A stretch of DNA of 64,000 nt from Mesodorylaimus sp. YZB2_4. Taxonomy: Eukaryota; Nematoda; Enoplea; Dorylaimida; Dorylaimidae. Positions 54,310-64,000 of this stretch are shown here, one piece after another. The stretch is taken from the NCBI GenBank assembly GCA_030248295.1, contig JASANH010000232.1, forward strand, positions 372,001-436,000, in the 5' to 3' direction. The translations under genes were made by a program, and so were the position numbers. Within the stretch, counting starts at the first letter, position 1, and every line of letters starts with the position of its first letter. The notes below the pieces were generated by a model that worked only from the letters and a program-made list of their open reading frames with translations, was not told where the DNA came from and did no database searches.

Positions 54310-55096
54310 TATAACTGACTAGGAATTTGATATCGGCAGCACTGCATATCTAGTTATAAATTGCGGTACACTAATCGCGAAAAAAATGTCTTCTCGTTTT
54401 TCATCGTAAGCGCGGTAGCGCTTACCTTAGGAATAGAGCCTACCGCCATAGGCGAGGGGAAGGGGGGGGGGGGGGGCGTATGTTTTGCGTGCGAGCCCTG
54501 TGGAAAACGTAGTGGAGGGACCGGTGCAACTAGGTGCAAATGGCGGCAGTATAATACGCGGGTATATATGCGTCTCATTTGGTCGTTGATCAGCTGTGCT
54601 TCACTCGATGAGTTACATTTTGCCATTGTGGAGCAAGGCATTCGATGATTTTTGCGACCTGCTCCTTTTATCAGCTGTGGTGCAACGCATCGACTGACAT
54701 CTCCTAGAGGCTGAAATCAGGTGTTACAGTCCCCAAGAGAGGAGATTTGTTTGGATTCTATTTTAGCCAAAGACTTGCACATCTGATGAAGCGATTTTTA
54801 TTGTCACCATTTCGAGCCTTTTTGTCAATGGTAATCCGCGGGTGCACAGTGCATTCGTGTTGTGTTCGTTTACTCTCAGTGTTCGCCTTATATCCATGGT
54901 CTTATATTGCCTTTGTTGCTGTTTTATATCATATACAGTATCATTAGCATTGCATGGGAGGATGAAGAAAAAAATCAAAGAAAAATTAAATAGCGCCACT
55001 TTTTTCCTACGAAAAAACTTTGCTTGGACGCATTATGATACCCTTGGGCGCAATATGATGCCATCATTATGATTATGATCATTCCATGACACCGGC
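54310..55096. other. Intergenic; G14 run
   Basis: A poly-G run (about 54462-54476) and short overlapping frames only. Confidence 0.45.
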
Positions 55097-55099
55097 TTA

Positions 55100-55539
55100 C
55101 AAGGGAACATCGCCAACCGTCAAGTCGAATTTTGGAAAACCAAAAATTGTGACATGTTCCTGGGTGCAAAAGAAAGTTCTGTGCAAAATATTAGAGGCGT
55201 CTGGCCAACAGCTCAGTTCTGGTCAGCCCGTAGAGTACAGTGAAATTTTCAAATTCTGCTGAATTTTTTTGGTTTTTTCAGGAAAAAAAACCAGACCCGA
55301 GTGTTGGAAGCTTAAACTCGGAACTCCGAACCCAAATATCTAGTTTGGAATGAATTTTGAGTGTTTTTCTCAACGCTCAGCTTCGTTAACACACAAAAAT
55401 TCGGGACTAAACGCTGACCACTGCTGACCACTTAGCCAGACGCCTCTAATATTTTGCACCGAGCTTTCTTTTGCAACCAGGAACATTTTACATTTTTGGT
55501 TTCTCAAAGTTCGACTCAACGGCTGGCGATGTTCCCTTG
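55100..55539. mobile_element. Palindromic MITE (family M), copy 2
   Basis: This 440-bp copy has the best preserved ends, CAAGGGAACATCGCCAACCG and CGGCTGGCGATGTTCCCTTG. The target duplication is TTA on each side (55097-55099, 55540-55542). It lies between the methyltransferase pseudogene and the intact paralog. Inverted arms cover GTCTGGCC...GGCCAGAC-type sequence on each side. Confidence 0.88.
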
Positions 55540-55867
55540 TTAGTTAAAAGGGCATCAAACCATACCACACAATACCCTTTTACAGTTTACCTTCAATTTT
55601 TCAAAATATTTTTTATAATTTTTTAAAATGATCGAGCCAATATAAAAATTTGCTCCATGACCGTGCAAGACTGTAGGAAAAATAGTGCTGGGAACTATCA
55701 CACGGCACTTAGTTACTCTGTGCCTAATGCTATCTACATGCTATCTACATCTACATGCACACTCATCGCGCGCTCGCTGTAGTAAAAAGCACAATGGAAA
55801 CTTTTCTGCTCCATTCATTTATTCAGATCATTCGTATACTTCGTATTACCATAGATCGTGACGAATT

Positions 55868-56873
55868 TTAAACAATTTCTGGTTTCAGGGCGCCAATTAT
55901 CAATAATGGTTCCTTGACGCATTTGAATGTTTTTATTTGTGCTGGTGCTAAGACGTTTATAAAAGGCAGAACTTCTTCGCGTAGCACCTGCACATTAATG
56001 AATCCCGCTTCCAGGAGATTCTTGATCAGCGTCTTATCTGACCAAAAATAATCCTTGAATACAAACATGGGTTCCCTCGTGTACAGAATGCCAGTTTCTT
56101 GGGCATCAGCTGCTGACGATAAGCGATAAATTGGCACATCGGCAAAAATGGGTTCCTGGTCTCCATAGTCATCTTTTAGAGGTGCAAGGCCGCCAAAGGT
56201 ATCTGCGATTAGTTGTTGTTCTTGAATGCTGTAGGCCACACCAGACTGACAGATGCAAACTTTTCCACCAGGTTTCAAAATTTGGTAAACGTTTTGAAAA
56301 ATTATCTTCATTTTTGCCTCATCGCTGCAACAGTGCAGAACGAAGTGACAAGAAGCGAAATCGAAATGACCAAATTCGTGATGCGGAAAAGGCGTGAAGC
56401 AATCACAGATCTCATATTTAAGGCTCGTTTCAGGTGCATCGTGAATTCTAGAAGAGAAAAAACAGGTTACAAATTTTTATTTTAAAAAACGACTTTTGCA
56501 AACCTAGGAAACACATAACTTAATTAACGAAAAAATCGAAATCTTTTTTTTAACGACTTCTAAAGATTGCGAAAGATACTGCAGAGGCTTTTCTCATATG
56601 TATGGATACTTACTTTTGGGACTCGAAGCCAGCCTTCAATATTTCTTCATTGGCGTCAAGACCAAAAGCAAACGCTGCCCCTTTTTCTACGGCTTTTTTC
56701 AAAAGCGTTAAACCACCGCATCCAAAATCAACTATCTTTTTCCCTTTCACATCCCCGAAATAGGAAAATGTGACGGAGTCGTAAAGTTCTCGAAACTTGT
56801 CTGTTGTATTCCAATCGACATAAAATTTAGCATCGTCGTTGTCACTGTACGTCATTTTGGAAGGCTCAGCCAT
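55868..56873 (-). CDS. Class I SAM-dependent methyltransferase (paralog 2)
   Basis: Two exons, 56614-56873 and 55868-56447, join in phase 2 (CAAAA|GTAAGT ... CTTCTAG|A), giving 279 aa. The start is MAEPSKMTYSD, conserved in paralog 1. Residues about 46-55 form motif I (KIVDFGCGGL), the glycine-rich SAM-binding loop; FGLDANEE (about 73-80) supplies the acidic residue that binds the SAM ribose. FDFASCHFVLHCC is the motif IV region and LKPGGKVCICQ the post-motif strand 5/helix region. No membrane segment or signal. The fold is the Methyltransf_11/25-like small-molecule or protein methyltransferase type. The substrate cannot be read from sequence. It lies between paralog 1 (pseudogene) and intronless paralog 3 on the same strand. 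Confidence 0.88.
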
Positions 56874-57833
56874 GACTGAGGAGACGAGAGAAGTAAGACT
56901 GGGCGGAAATGCTGAGCTCGTACAAATAAGTAGACACAGGAGGCTCAAGAAACAAAGATCTACAAAAGTGAAGCGAGGTTTTACGTTAACTTGTACGTTA
57001 CATATAGCTGTGTTGGGAGGGTGCAAAGACCGAACTACATAAATTCGGTGCCACCAGACTGCAGGCTCTAGTCTAGTTTGTACTAGCCTAGGCATAACCC
57101 GTCAGAAGTATGGATGCAAGTCTTGTCATCGGGTCACTCTCTCTCTGACTCTTATCCAGCCCTAGGAATGCCCTGTGCGCGCAAACCAGTAAAGTCAGTA
57201 CTGTTTTCTTTAAGAATTTGCACGGGCACCATGTTTCGAAGGATTCTGCAAATTATCAGCTTCACGGGTATGACAATCTAATATGATTCAGAGCCAGCCT
57301 GACGATGCAGCGCCTATTATTGTCCCAAAACAGCACAGAGTCTTTTGCAAAGTTTCCAGCCGTCTAAGTGTTCCGCAGAACTCGAGGCCGGATTTTCGCC
57401 TCCATCGATTCCACTGTATGTTTCTCGCACTCCACTCACACTAATAATGAAATTACACAAGCGTGCGGGTACGTTCATATAGGCCTCAGGGCGCACGCAC
57501 ACACCAGATGTTTGACGCTGCACAACGCCGTTCTCCCTGGGCAGGCACCCTCATCCGCACCCGCCCCTTCTAGTGACGCATGAAGACTCTTGCTCAAAGA
57601 AGTTGTAAAAGCTAACCAAACTGTGACCGACATTAAAAATCAAGATATCAGTGCATAAAAGAGTCGATGTCTCCCCCTTCGCCCCCCCCTGCAGTCGATT
57701 TCTACCCGACCCACCCATCTTCTCTAGCTTGCAAAGTCTTATTTGCATCGCCCCTTTACCACCATTGAGCATGAATGACAGGACTAAAAAAGCTTTCGAC
57801 AGCATAAAAAATTCTGGTCTGGTCGACTTAGAT
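56874..57833. other. Intergenic between methyltransferase paralogs 2 and 3
   Basis: Short frames only. A lone micro-MITE end lies near 57205 (CTGTTTTCTTTAAGAAT). No gene. Confidence 0.45.
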
Positions 57834-58661
57834 TTAATCACACTTCAGGGTGCAAAGTTCTTTTGACCAATCAGGTTTTTCCGCTCCCAAAAATATCGCA
57901 GGATGTTCTAAAGATTCATGCACTTGAATTCGAGTTATTGGTACGCCTGGCAAGTTCAGCTTTGCTACAGGAATCGCGTTGACGCTGATAAACCCAGATT
58001 TGAGTAGACTCTCCTGTAACGCTTGTTTTGACCATAAATAATCCTGGAACTTGAACAAAACCTCTCTCGAGTACAACCCATCATTTTTGTAGCCATCTGG
58101 ATTTGGTTTGAAAACAGACACATTGGCGAGGATTGGCTCTCGACCTTGGCACTCGCTCTTCAAGGGCAGGTGTATTCCAAGTGCATTGGCGTAAATTTCT
58201 TTATCCCGGACGCTATTAATTGGTGAAGTTTGACATATGCACAATTTCCCACCTGGTTTTAAAAGGCGATAAATATTTTGAAAAATGATCGTGAGTTTCT
58301 CCTGGGTATCGCAGCAGACTAGAACAAATTGGCATGCAGCAAAATCGAATTGACCATAATCGTGATTCGGCAGTGGTGTGAAACAATCGTGGACTAGCAG
58401 TTGTAAATTCTCCATTTCTTGATCTTCTCCAGCTTTCATCATAGCCTCGTTCACATCAATCCCCAAACCGAAGGCAGCACCTTTGGATAAACAACATTTT
58501 AAGAAATCCAATGCCCCACATCCAAAATCGACTACTTTCTTCCCATTTAAATCACCGAAATACGACATTGTCACGCCATCAAAAAAAAGTCTCCTCGATC
58601 TGCTCCAGTCCGCGAAAGTTTGAGCCGTGTTTTCGTCGTAGGTCATAGTTGGTGTGGCCAT
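57834..58661 (-). CDS. Class I SAM-dependent methyltransferase, intronless (paralog 3)
   Basis: A single exon of 275 aa starts at MATPTMTYDEN, aligned with the MAEPxxMTY start of the other two paralogs (an upstream in-frame ATG at 58700 is less likely). It has motif I VVDFGCGALDFL, ribose acid GLGIDVNEA, FDFAACQFVLVCC and LLKPGGKLCICQ. It is clearly the same family but more diverged, with different C-terminal sequence (GVPITRIQVHESLEHPAIFLGA). The intron present in paralogs 1 and 2 after motif II is missing. This is either a retrocopy that stayed open or the intronless ancestor from which the others diverged. No A-tail is seen downstream. Confidence 0.88.
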   Translation of the reverse strand: MATPTMTYDENTAQTFADWSRSRRLFFDGVTMSYFGDLNGKKVVDFGCGALDFLKCCLSKGAAFGLGIDVNEAMMKAGEDQEMENLQLLVHDCFTPLPNHDYGQFDFAACQFVLVCCDTQEKLTIIFQNIYRLLKPGGKLCICQTSPINSVRDKEIYANALGIHLPLKSECQGREPILANVSVFKPNPDGYKNDGLYSREVLFKFQDYLWSKQALQESLLKSGFISVNAIPVAKLNLPGVPITRIQVHESLEHPAIFLGAEKPDWSKELCTLKCD

Positions 58662-60055
58662 GATTGTAAGGAGACAAGTCAAGTCGCTGAGCAGTTTCAC
58701 CTGTACGCCTGCCTAGTAACTGGCAGATCTCCGTTTTTACAACGCGACAGCAGGTCGCGTGGGAGCATCTTGGTTGAGGTACAGAGATAAAGTTTATTGC
58801 TGTTTATAGACCTAAAACAGTTCTGCCACTCTTTGGCCTATATCTAATTTTTTTGTTTTATATGCCCAAGGTTTTCCCTTATCTCGCTGGCCAATGAGTG
58901 GCAGAACTGTGGGGAAATTTAGACACAGTATTGAGGGAATCTAAATTTTTTCGCGCCCAAAATACGACAGTTACTGGCGCATTATATATTTTTTTTCAAC
59001 TTGGTCACATCTGACTGCCCTGAGGTCCTATTAAAATAATTTTGAAAAATACAAAATGATTGGCGTGAGAGGTGTTTGATTTACGGTACACATCTGTGCA
59101 TACATGAAGGGGTTTTAGGGGGTTTTAGGGGGTTACTAGAGAGAACACGACAAAGCCTAGTTTTTTCCCGCATTGTTAAAAAATTTAGAGTTGTTTGAGA
59201 ATAGTTTTCTGATAGGACACACAACTCTAACATCTCTTCTGCTAACATGGAACGAGAAAGCAAAATTTTAAAACTCGCGATCAATTCTGCAGTTACTGCA
59301 TGAATAACTGATGCTCCTTCAGCCGCTTCAGTTTATACGACTTGCAAGAAATCTAGATCTTCAATCAATCATCAGTCAGAGCCTTTAAATCATTCTAAGA
59401 AGTGTGTCATCAGAGATGAAAAACGTTCAAACCAGCCAATGCACGTAGTGATAGCGATGGCTAGGATGGATGCTTCACTCGGCCACTGCAAAACAAAACC
59501 GGGGTCGACTAGGAAACGTGCTGGAGCAGAAGCCGCTTTGTTGTGTCTGAATATAAGCAGCAGGATTGAGCAAACGAGTAAAGGGTCATGCAAAGGTCCA
59601 TCTTGCAGTCAGCCTCTCACGCTGAGTGCGCATACGGTGGACTGTGGATACTGTGTCCATACTTTGGACTGTTCGACTTCTGGCCAGGTAAATCATTGTG
59701 CTTACCCGTCGAGTGCCGTGTTTGCCTTATTTGTTAGTGATGTGATTAAGCATGAAGCTTCGAAGAAGAGGACGAAAGATTTTTGGAAGTGTCTCTCGAT
59801 GGCTGTGAGTTTGCAAACAAGGCTTATTATATGCCATGCAATGCTATTAGCAGCTGCAGAGTATCACTCTGATATTTGGCTTGGTGATAGCTTCCAGCAG
59901 AGTGCATCCATAGTCATCGTCATATTTCCAAAAAAGTCTATTATGACAGACTCGAAACTTTTAGACCAGCCAATGCACACAGTAAAACTAGGGCTTCGGA
60001 TTGCAAGGTCATACTGCCGGCTGTACAGACTGCAAGCTGCTGATAGCAACACCAA
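58662..60055. other. Intergenic; spurious long frame
   Basis: Frame 59439-60122 (plus, 227 codons) has no domain and odd composition; not called. A TTAGGGGG-type triplet (GGGGTTTTAGGG) repeats at about 59107-59130; it is too short for a telomeric relic. Confidence 0.4.
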
Positions 60056-60470
60056 CCCAGGTCCTGCAATTGGTCCCAAACCCACCCGGACCCAGTGGGT
60101 TTTTGGTTGGGTTGGGCGTTAAGTCCATGGGAATGGATTTGGGTTGGGTCGAAAAGCCAAACCCAGATAAACCCAGCTTTTTTAAAATGCCTGCTGCGGA
60201 TACAATTGAAAGTGTATAAAATATTTTAAGTGATTTATTCTAATGGTAGAAGAATGCAAATTTTTTCCTCGGGTTTTTGACATTTGGCCTTGAAATATTA
60301 AAACTCAAGATATGTGGTAAACAAAGTTAGGTTGGGTTTAAGTTCAATTTATAAAAAAATCACGTGGGCCTGGGTTTGAGGTGGATGGGGCCCTCGAGGG
60401 TCTGGGCTTGGGTCGGCGGGGTGTGGTTGGGTTAGGTCGGTTCAAATTTCAGATTTAGTGCGGGACTTCA
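60056..60470. repeat. TIR-like repeat built on GGGTTGGG/CCCAACCC words
   Basis: AACCCACCCGGACCC and GGTTTTTGGTTGGGTTGGGC words fill the left 130 bp. TGGGTTT...GGTTGGGTTAGGTCGG words fill the right 120 bp. Ends may be GGTCCTGCA (60058) and TGCGGGACT (about 60470) as loose inverted repeats. No target duplication could be fixed. Same architecture as the hAT-like elements here. Confidence 0.45.
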
Positions 60471-60618
60471 ACGCTAACCCTCAACAGCGCTTGGGTCTTT
60501 GCCAGGCATCCACGAATGTACTTAAAAATTTGTAAAACGTCAGAAAATTCAATGCAGGTGATCTCAAAAACCAATTCTGAATGAGATCAAGTAAGAATCC
60601 CAAATACGCTAGCTACAT

Positions 60619-60896
60619 CAAAGAACATCGCCCGTCAAGTCGAATTTTACAAAACCAACAGTTGTAGTTTGTACCTAGGTGCAAAATAAAGCTCTGCGGA
60701 GAATATCAGAGACGTCTGGCCGCTTGGTCAGCGTTTGAAGTCCGCCAGATATTTGAACTCTTGAGTAGTGAGGAGCTTGAGAATTAAGAAAAACACGCAG
60801 GGCTCTTTCCAAACTTGGTTTTTGGGTTTCAGGCTTCGAGTTTAAAGAATTTTTGGTTTTGCCAAGTTCGACTTGACGGCTGGCGATGTTTCCTTG
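60619..60896. mobile_element. Palindromic MITE (family M), copy 3, internally deleted
   Basis: The copy is 278 bp. The left end (CAAAGAACATCGCCCGTCAAG) and right end (ACTTGACGGCTGGCGATGTTTCCTTG) match family M, but most of the right inner arm is missing. I find no clear target duplication, so the flank has drifted or the copy is rearranged. Confidence 0.75.
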
Positions 60897-62504
60897 TTAC
60901 TTGATCAGTTTGATTTGCGCTAGGCAGTCTGAAGTTCCACCAAATTCCATATTAGAAGCTGAGGGTGATGTTGGATCAAAAATCTGCTGGACAGGGGTGG
61001 GGGTGCTGCCCATACGACGTAGTTTTCGGCCGTTTTGAAGGGGGTCTATGGATAAATTAAAAAAACGATTTCGTACGACAGGGGGGAGGGGGTTGAAAAA
61101 AGTCCATTTCCATACGACGTCGTATTTGTATGGCCCCTTAAACCTAAAGTACTAGAAAATTCAGTCACACACGATTAGTGCACTGAACATATGTTTTGAC
61201 GCTCATTTTTTCCCAGAAGAGCTGTGGTGCTTGAGCTAACTGTAAGCCGGAGGCATCTACCCAACAGCATCTGCCTCGCCCAGAGGTGCGCACCGTGTTC
61301 CCAATGAGACAAATTTAGATACATGCTTGTCCTGCTTGGTGCACTTACTGTATGAGGAAATGCGAGGCGATCTAAATCAATACATTCCCCGCAGGAGTAT
61401 GTAAGAACCTACACCATCAGGTCTTATAAAATCTTTTCTTTATTAAGTTGTTGAAGTGAGAGATTTTCATGGAAACAAACGTAGATCATTGAGCTTTTTT
61501 AGACGAGAAAGTATTGAAACAGAATTTTAGCGCACACACTCTTACTGTAGCAGCTCCTCGTGCCCACAATCCGCTGCAATACTGTACGAAGAAGACCAAG
61601 ATTTACGTTTTCATTTTGTATGCAAATCACTGACAGTATTCCACCCGCATGCAATAGGTGCGCAGCAACGACAGTAAAAACAGCAATCTAACTGAAATGC
61701 ACATTGTCATGCTAGCTTCCAGGAGTGCTGTTTTTTTGCAGCCAGAGCAAATATAAAATCTTAGTTACACCCACTACATCTAAACAATTGCTACGGACGA
61801 GTAGAATCATCATCGGGTCGCGCACTTGGCGAATACACAAAACAGGGGTCACAGATGCTAGGCTGATGGTCACTGCAAAGCAGTCAACATCGACGTTTCC
61901 CTTTTTCCTGGGAAGGAAATGACCGAACGTATTCCAGAAACTTTGCCAGAAGCCTAGAAAAGAAGGAATCTATTCAGAGCATTGCATGCCCAGAAAAAAA
62001 GAGCACTCGAGTAACAAATTGCGCACAAACGGCAAAATAACAAAATGTATCCGTAGCAAAAGCTGAAAAAGCAGCATGCATCGTACAGTACACAAGCGGG
62101 CACGCAGTGCATGCAATGCAGGTTTATGTTGTGGTGTAAAGTGTATGGCCACTGCAAGTTCAATTGTCATAACCTGCGGTGAAGACTGTCCATCGTTCAC
62201 TGTTAAAGATGCCATTTTCTGTTTTCGTCTTACAGACGGAAACAAAATACCAGTGTCCTACAAAAAAGGTCCGGCAGCATAAATCGTTGTTAGATATTAT
62301 GCAAAAAAATTAATTGCGAACATATGCCATCTACAAAAAGAACCGATGCAAATATGTACATGACCGTGAATCACAGTTTGTGACTACTGTAATTTAGTGA
62401 ATAAGAAAAGGAACAGCCGATTGGGCTGGTGAGGCGAACCCACGCATGCGGGAGATTCATACACTAATACACAATGAGCGATTAAAAATATAACTTTGAA
62501 AAAT
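60897..62504. other. Intergenic, nothing firm
   Basis: A perfect ATACGACGTCGTAT palindrome lies near 61117, echoed by CATACGACGT near 61012. Frames at 61954-62245 (minus) and 62076-62282 (plus) overlap and are unrecognised. Confidence 0.4.
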
Positions 62505-63368
62505 TCAAAAGATCTGTCAAAAAAGCTTAAAGCGATCATAGAAATTCATGACGGAACCTCGATCGGCTTGTTCAGGTGAGCAATTTCTGCTAGCGCCGAA
62601 CTTTACCTTCTTGCGTGCGCCGTTCAATAAATCCTTGTACATGTCGGACCGAATGAAACGCTGATAAGAATCATTCTTCATAAGGCAATAGATATGCTCC
62701 TGAAAAAGTTTACTATGTGTATTTCCGACGAAAACAACCTTGGTGTGCTTCTATTTGTTGAGGAGCTACCGCTGCATTTGAGACCATATTTTACTCAGCT
62801 CCTACACTGACTCGAATAACTCACCGCAGCTTCGTCGAAGGACCAACGACCCGGATTCTCCAAATTTTGATTAGTTATGTCCATAACTTTGCTGTCGACA
62901 TTGACAGGAAATGCAGCATTCGGCCCAAGAAATTCGCTGAAAGATTGATTTTGAGAAGTATAAGACACAAAGTAGACAAATTTTAGGACTTTCTTACTTA
63001 TAAATTTCAGTAACGTTTATTGGAACGAGGCGACATGACCCGGTCCTTAGTGATTGCACCGCTTCCCAAAATCGTAAATTTTCGCCGGAATATTCTTTGT
63101 CCAAAAATTTCATGAAATTTTCCCGGCCAGCTGTGTCCGTGAGCAATTCGTCGAATGAGAGTGCCCATCGTTTGACTCGACGCGATGATACTTCGCCACT
63201 GAAAGCACCAACATCTGCCTTCTTCATGAATTTGTGAAAAAGTCTATATCAAACCTTATTATTTCCGAATTCCAAAGATCGACAGTGTCTGATATCCACG
63301 GGTTCGACGGATCAGCGGGTGTTAGAAAGGGGTCGAATTCCTGACGTTGCTCCGAGTAGGCGATTATT
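62505..63368 (-). CDS. R7-type regulator of G-protein signalling, 3' part
   Basis: Exons resolved on the minus strand: 63255-63368, 62998-63198, 62825-62936, 62607-62699 and a possible last exon 62505-62513. All internal phases agree. The first contains the linker typical of RGS6/7/9/11 ([22 protein letters not shown]). The RGS box follows: [71 protein letters not shown], then [20 protein letters not shown] and [12 protein letters not shown]7 RGS proteins accelerate GTP hydrolysis by Gi/o alpha subunits and pair with Gbeta5 through a GGL domain. The DEP and GGL exons should lie upstream (higher coordinates) and were not found, so this is partial. The protein would end IF after ARKK if the last exon is real. 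The nematode counterparts are EGL-10 and EAT-16; I cannot say which. Confidence 0.9.
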
Positions 63369-64000
63369 CTGCATAGATCAGATTGTGTGCATAAACCATC
63401 GACATACCGTACATACACGTAGATGGAGGATAGAGACCGATTGCCCCAGATTTTTATGCTTGCAGCTACAGTGACCCGCATGTGAAACTTATCTTGACCC
63501 GCAGGCTGGCATGTCATTTCCTACCTGCCACTGGCCACGTTCACCTGCCCGTAGGGAAATCAAGGCACTCCAAGGAAACCAAGGTCGAAGGCGGACCTTC
63601 GAGCTTAGAGCTTAGGAATACCAGACCAGCTCAAGTCGCGGCCGCACTACGGACCACATTTATTGTGCCCCTTTTGGGCAATTTTAGCTAATCATCGACG
63701 TCTATGCTTTCCCATCTTTTTTATTCTTTAAAAATGTATTTCTTAGACTTTCATCACCGTAATACAGCAATAATGAGGGGCCCTTGAAGGAACGCTGGTC
63801 AGAGCGTGAGGCAGTCATTTGTGCATTCGGCCCGGCCGAACAGCCCATGACTACTGTACGTTAACTTACAATTCCGCCACTTTTGATGTTTTCAAAGCAT
63901 TTCGCGCCAATCTTGAATTTAAAAATAGTATCTAAAAGGGGCAGAGAAGTGTTGGAGACAGAAAACTTCTGGCTCCTTATTTTCAACTCATCGTCAATGG
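63369..64000. other. Unresolved 5' region of the RGS gene
   Basis: An open minus-strand stretch (about 63408-63517) ends at a donor of the right phase only 39 bp before the first resolved exon, but it lacks a GGL signature ([18 protein letters not shown]), so I do not accept it. No other exon is recognised to the window end. Confidence 0.4.

Noticed and set aside
59107-59130. Interstitial telomere-like GGGTTTTAGGG repeats
   Set aside because: Only two to three imperfect units and not a clean TTAGGC or TTAGGG array.
59439-60122. 227-codon plus-strand frame
   Set aside because: Composition is not protein-like, it runs into the GGGTTGGG repeat, and there is no domain.
63408-63517. Possible extra RGS exon ending VYVR
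   Set aside because: It would leave a 39-bp intron and lacks GGL similarity, although phase fits.
1-64000. CRISPR arrays, bacterial operons, rRNA genes
   Set aside because: None seen; intron-exon structure and SINE/MITE content show a eukaryotic nuclear genome.

Overview
This is a stretch of animal nuclear DNA. The protein genes are split by GT-AG introns. Many introns are only 51-57 bases long, with GTAAG donors and TTTTCAG/TTTTTAG acceptors. That style, the single-copy signalling genes and the heavy load of small DNA transposons suggest an ecdysozoan, most likely a nematode. A secreted poly-cysteine protein recalls poly-cysteine tails reported in Trichinella, so an enoplean nematode is a reasonable guess. 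I see no spliced leader or rRNA to settle it.

Layout. 1-2.4 kb: no gene, then a non-autonomous hAT element. 2.4-6.15 kb: a long inverted repeat (arms of about 0.9 kb) around a core that encodes a double-stranded-RNA-binding domain. 6.6-7.25 kb: an unidentified ORF. 7.3-14.2 kb: transposon debris, a SINE, a palindromic MITE and a TATA-box candidate. 14.23 kb: tRNA-His. 14.8-15.65 kb: a rhodopsin-type GPCR (minus strand). 15.8-28 kb: gene-poor, with five TIR elements or TIR-like repeats and one miniature LTR element (TRIM). 29.8-38.4 kb: a complete PACS sorting-protein gene in about 15 exons. 40.1-41.1 kb: a secreted precursor carrying C6-K-C25-K-C5 (minus). 43.2-46.1 kb: a six-exon single-pass membrane protein of unknown function (minus). 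47.5-48.7 kb: LINE and SINE remains. 49-58.7 kb: three class I SAM-dependent methyltransferase paralogs on the minus strand (one pseudogene, one two-exon gene, one intronless gene), separated by a hAT element holding a perfect minisatellite, a broken MULE transposase and a MITE. 62.5-63.4 kb: the 3' part of an R7-type RGS gene (minus), running off the right side of what I can resolve.

The host genes do not form one pathway. PACS (furin and cargo sorting) and the poly-cysteine precursor (dibasic, furin/PC2-like sites) are neighbours whose biochemistry could meet in the secretory pathway, but adjacency is the only evidence. The GPCR and the R7 RGS belong to the same general signalling logic but lie 48 kb apart.

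The two most unusual items are the poly-cysteine precursor and the inverted-repeat cassette with the dsRNA-binding domain. A third theme is that four distinct hAT-like families, each with 8-bp target duplications, carry their own private short repeated word just inside the ends.
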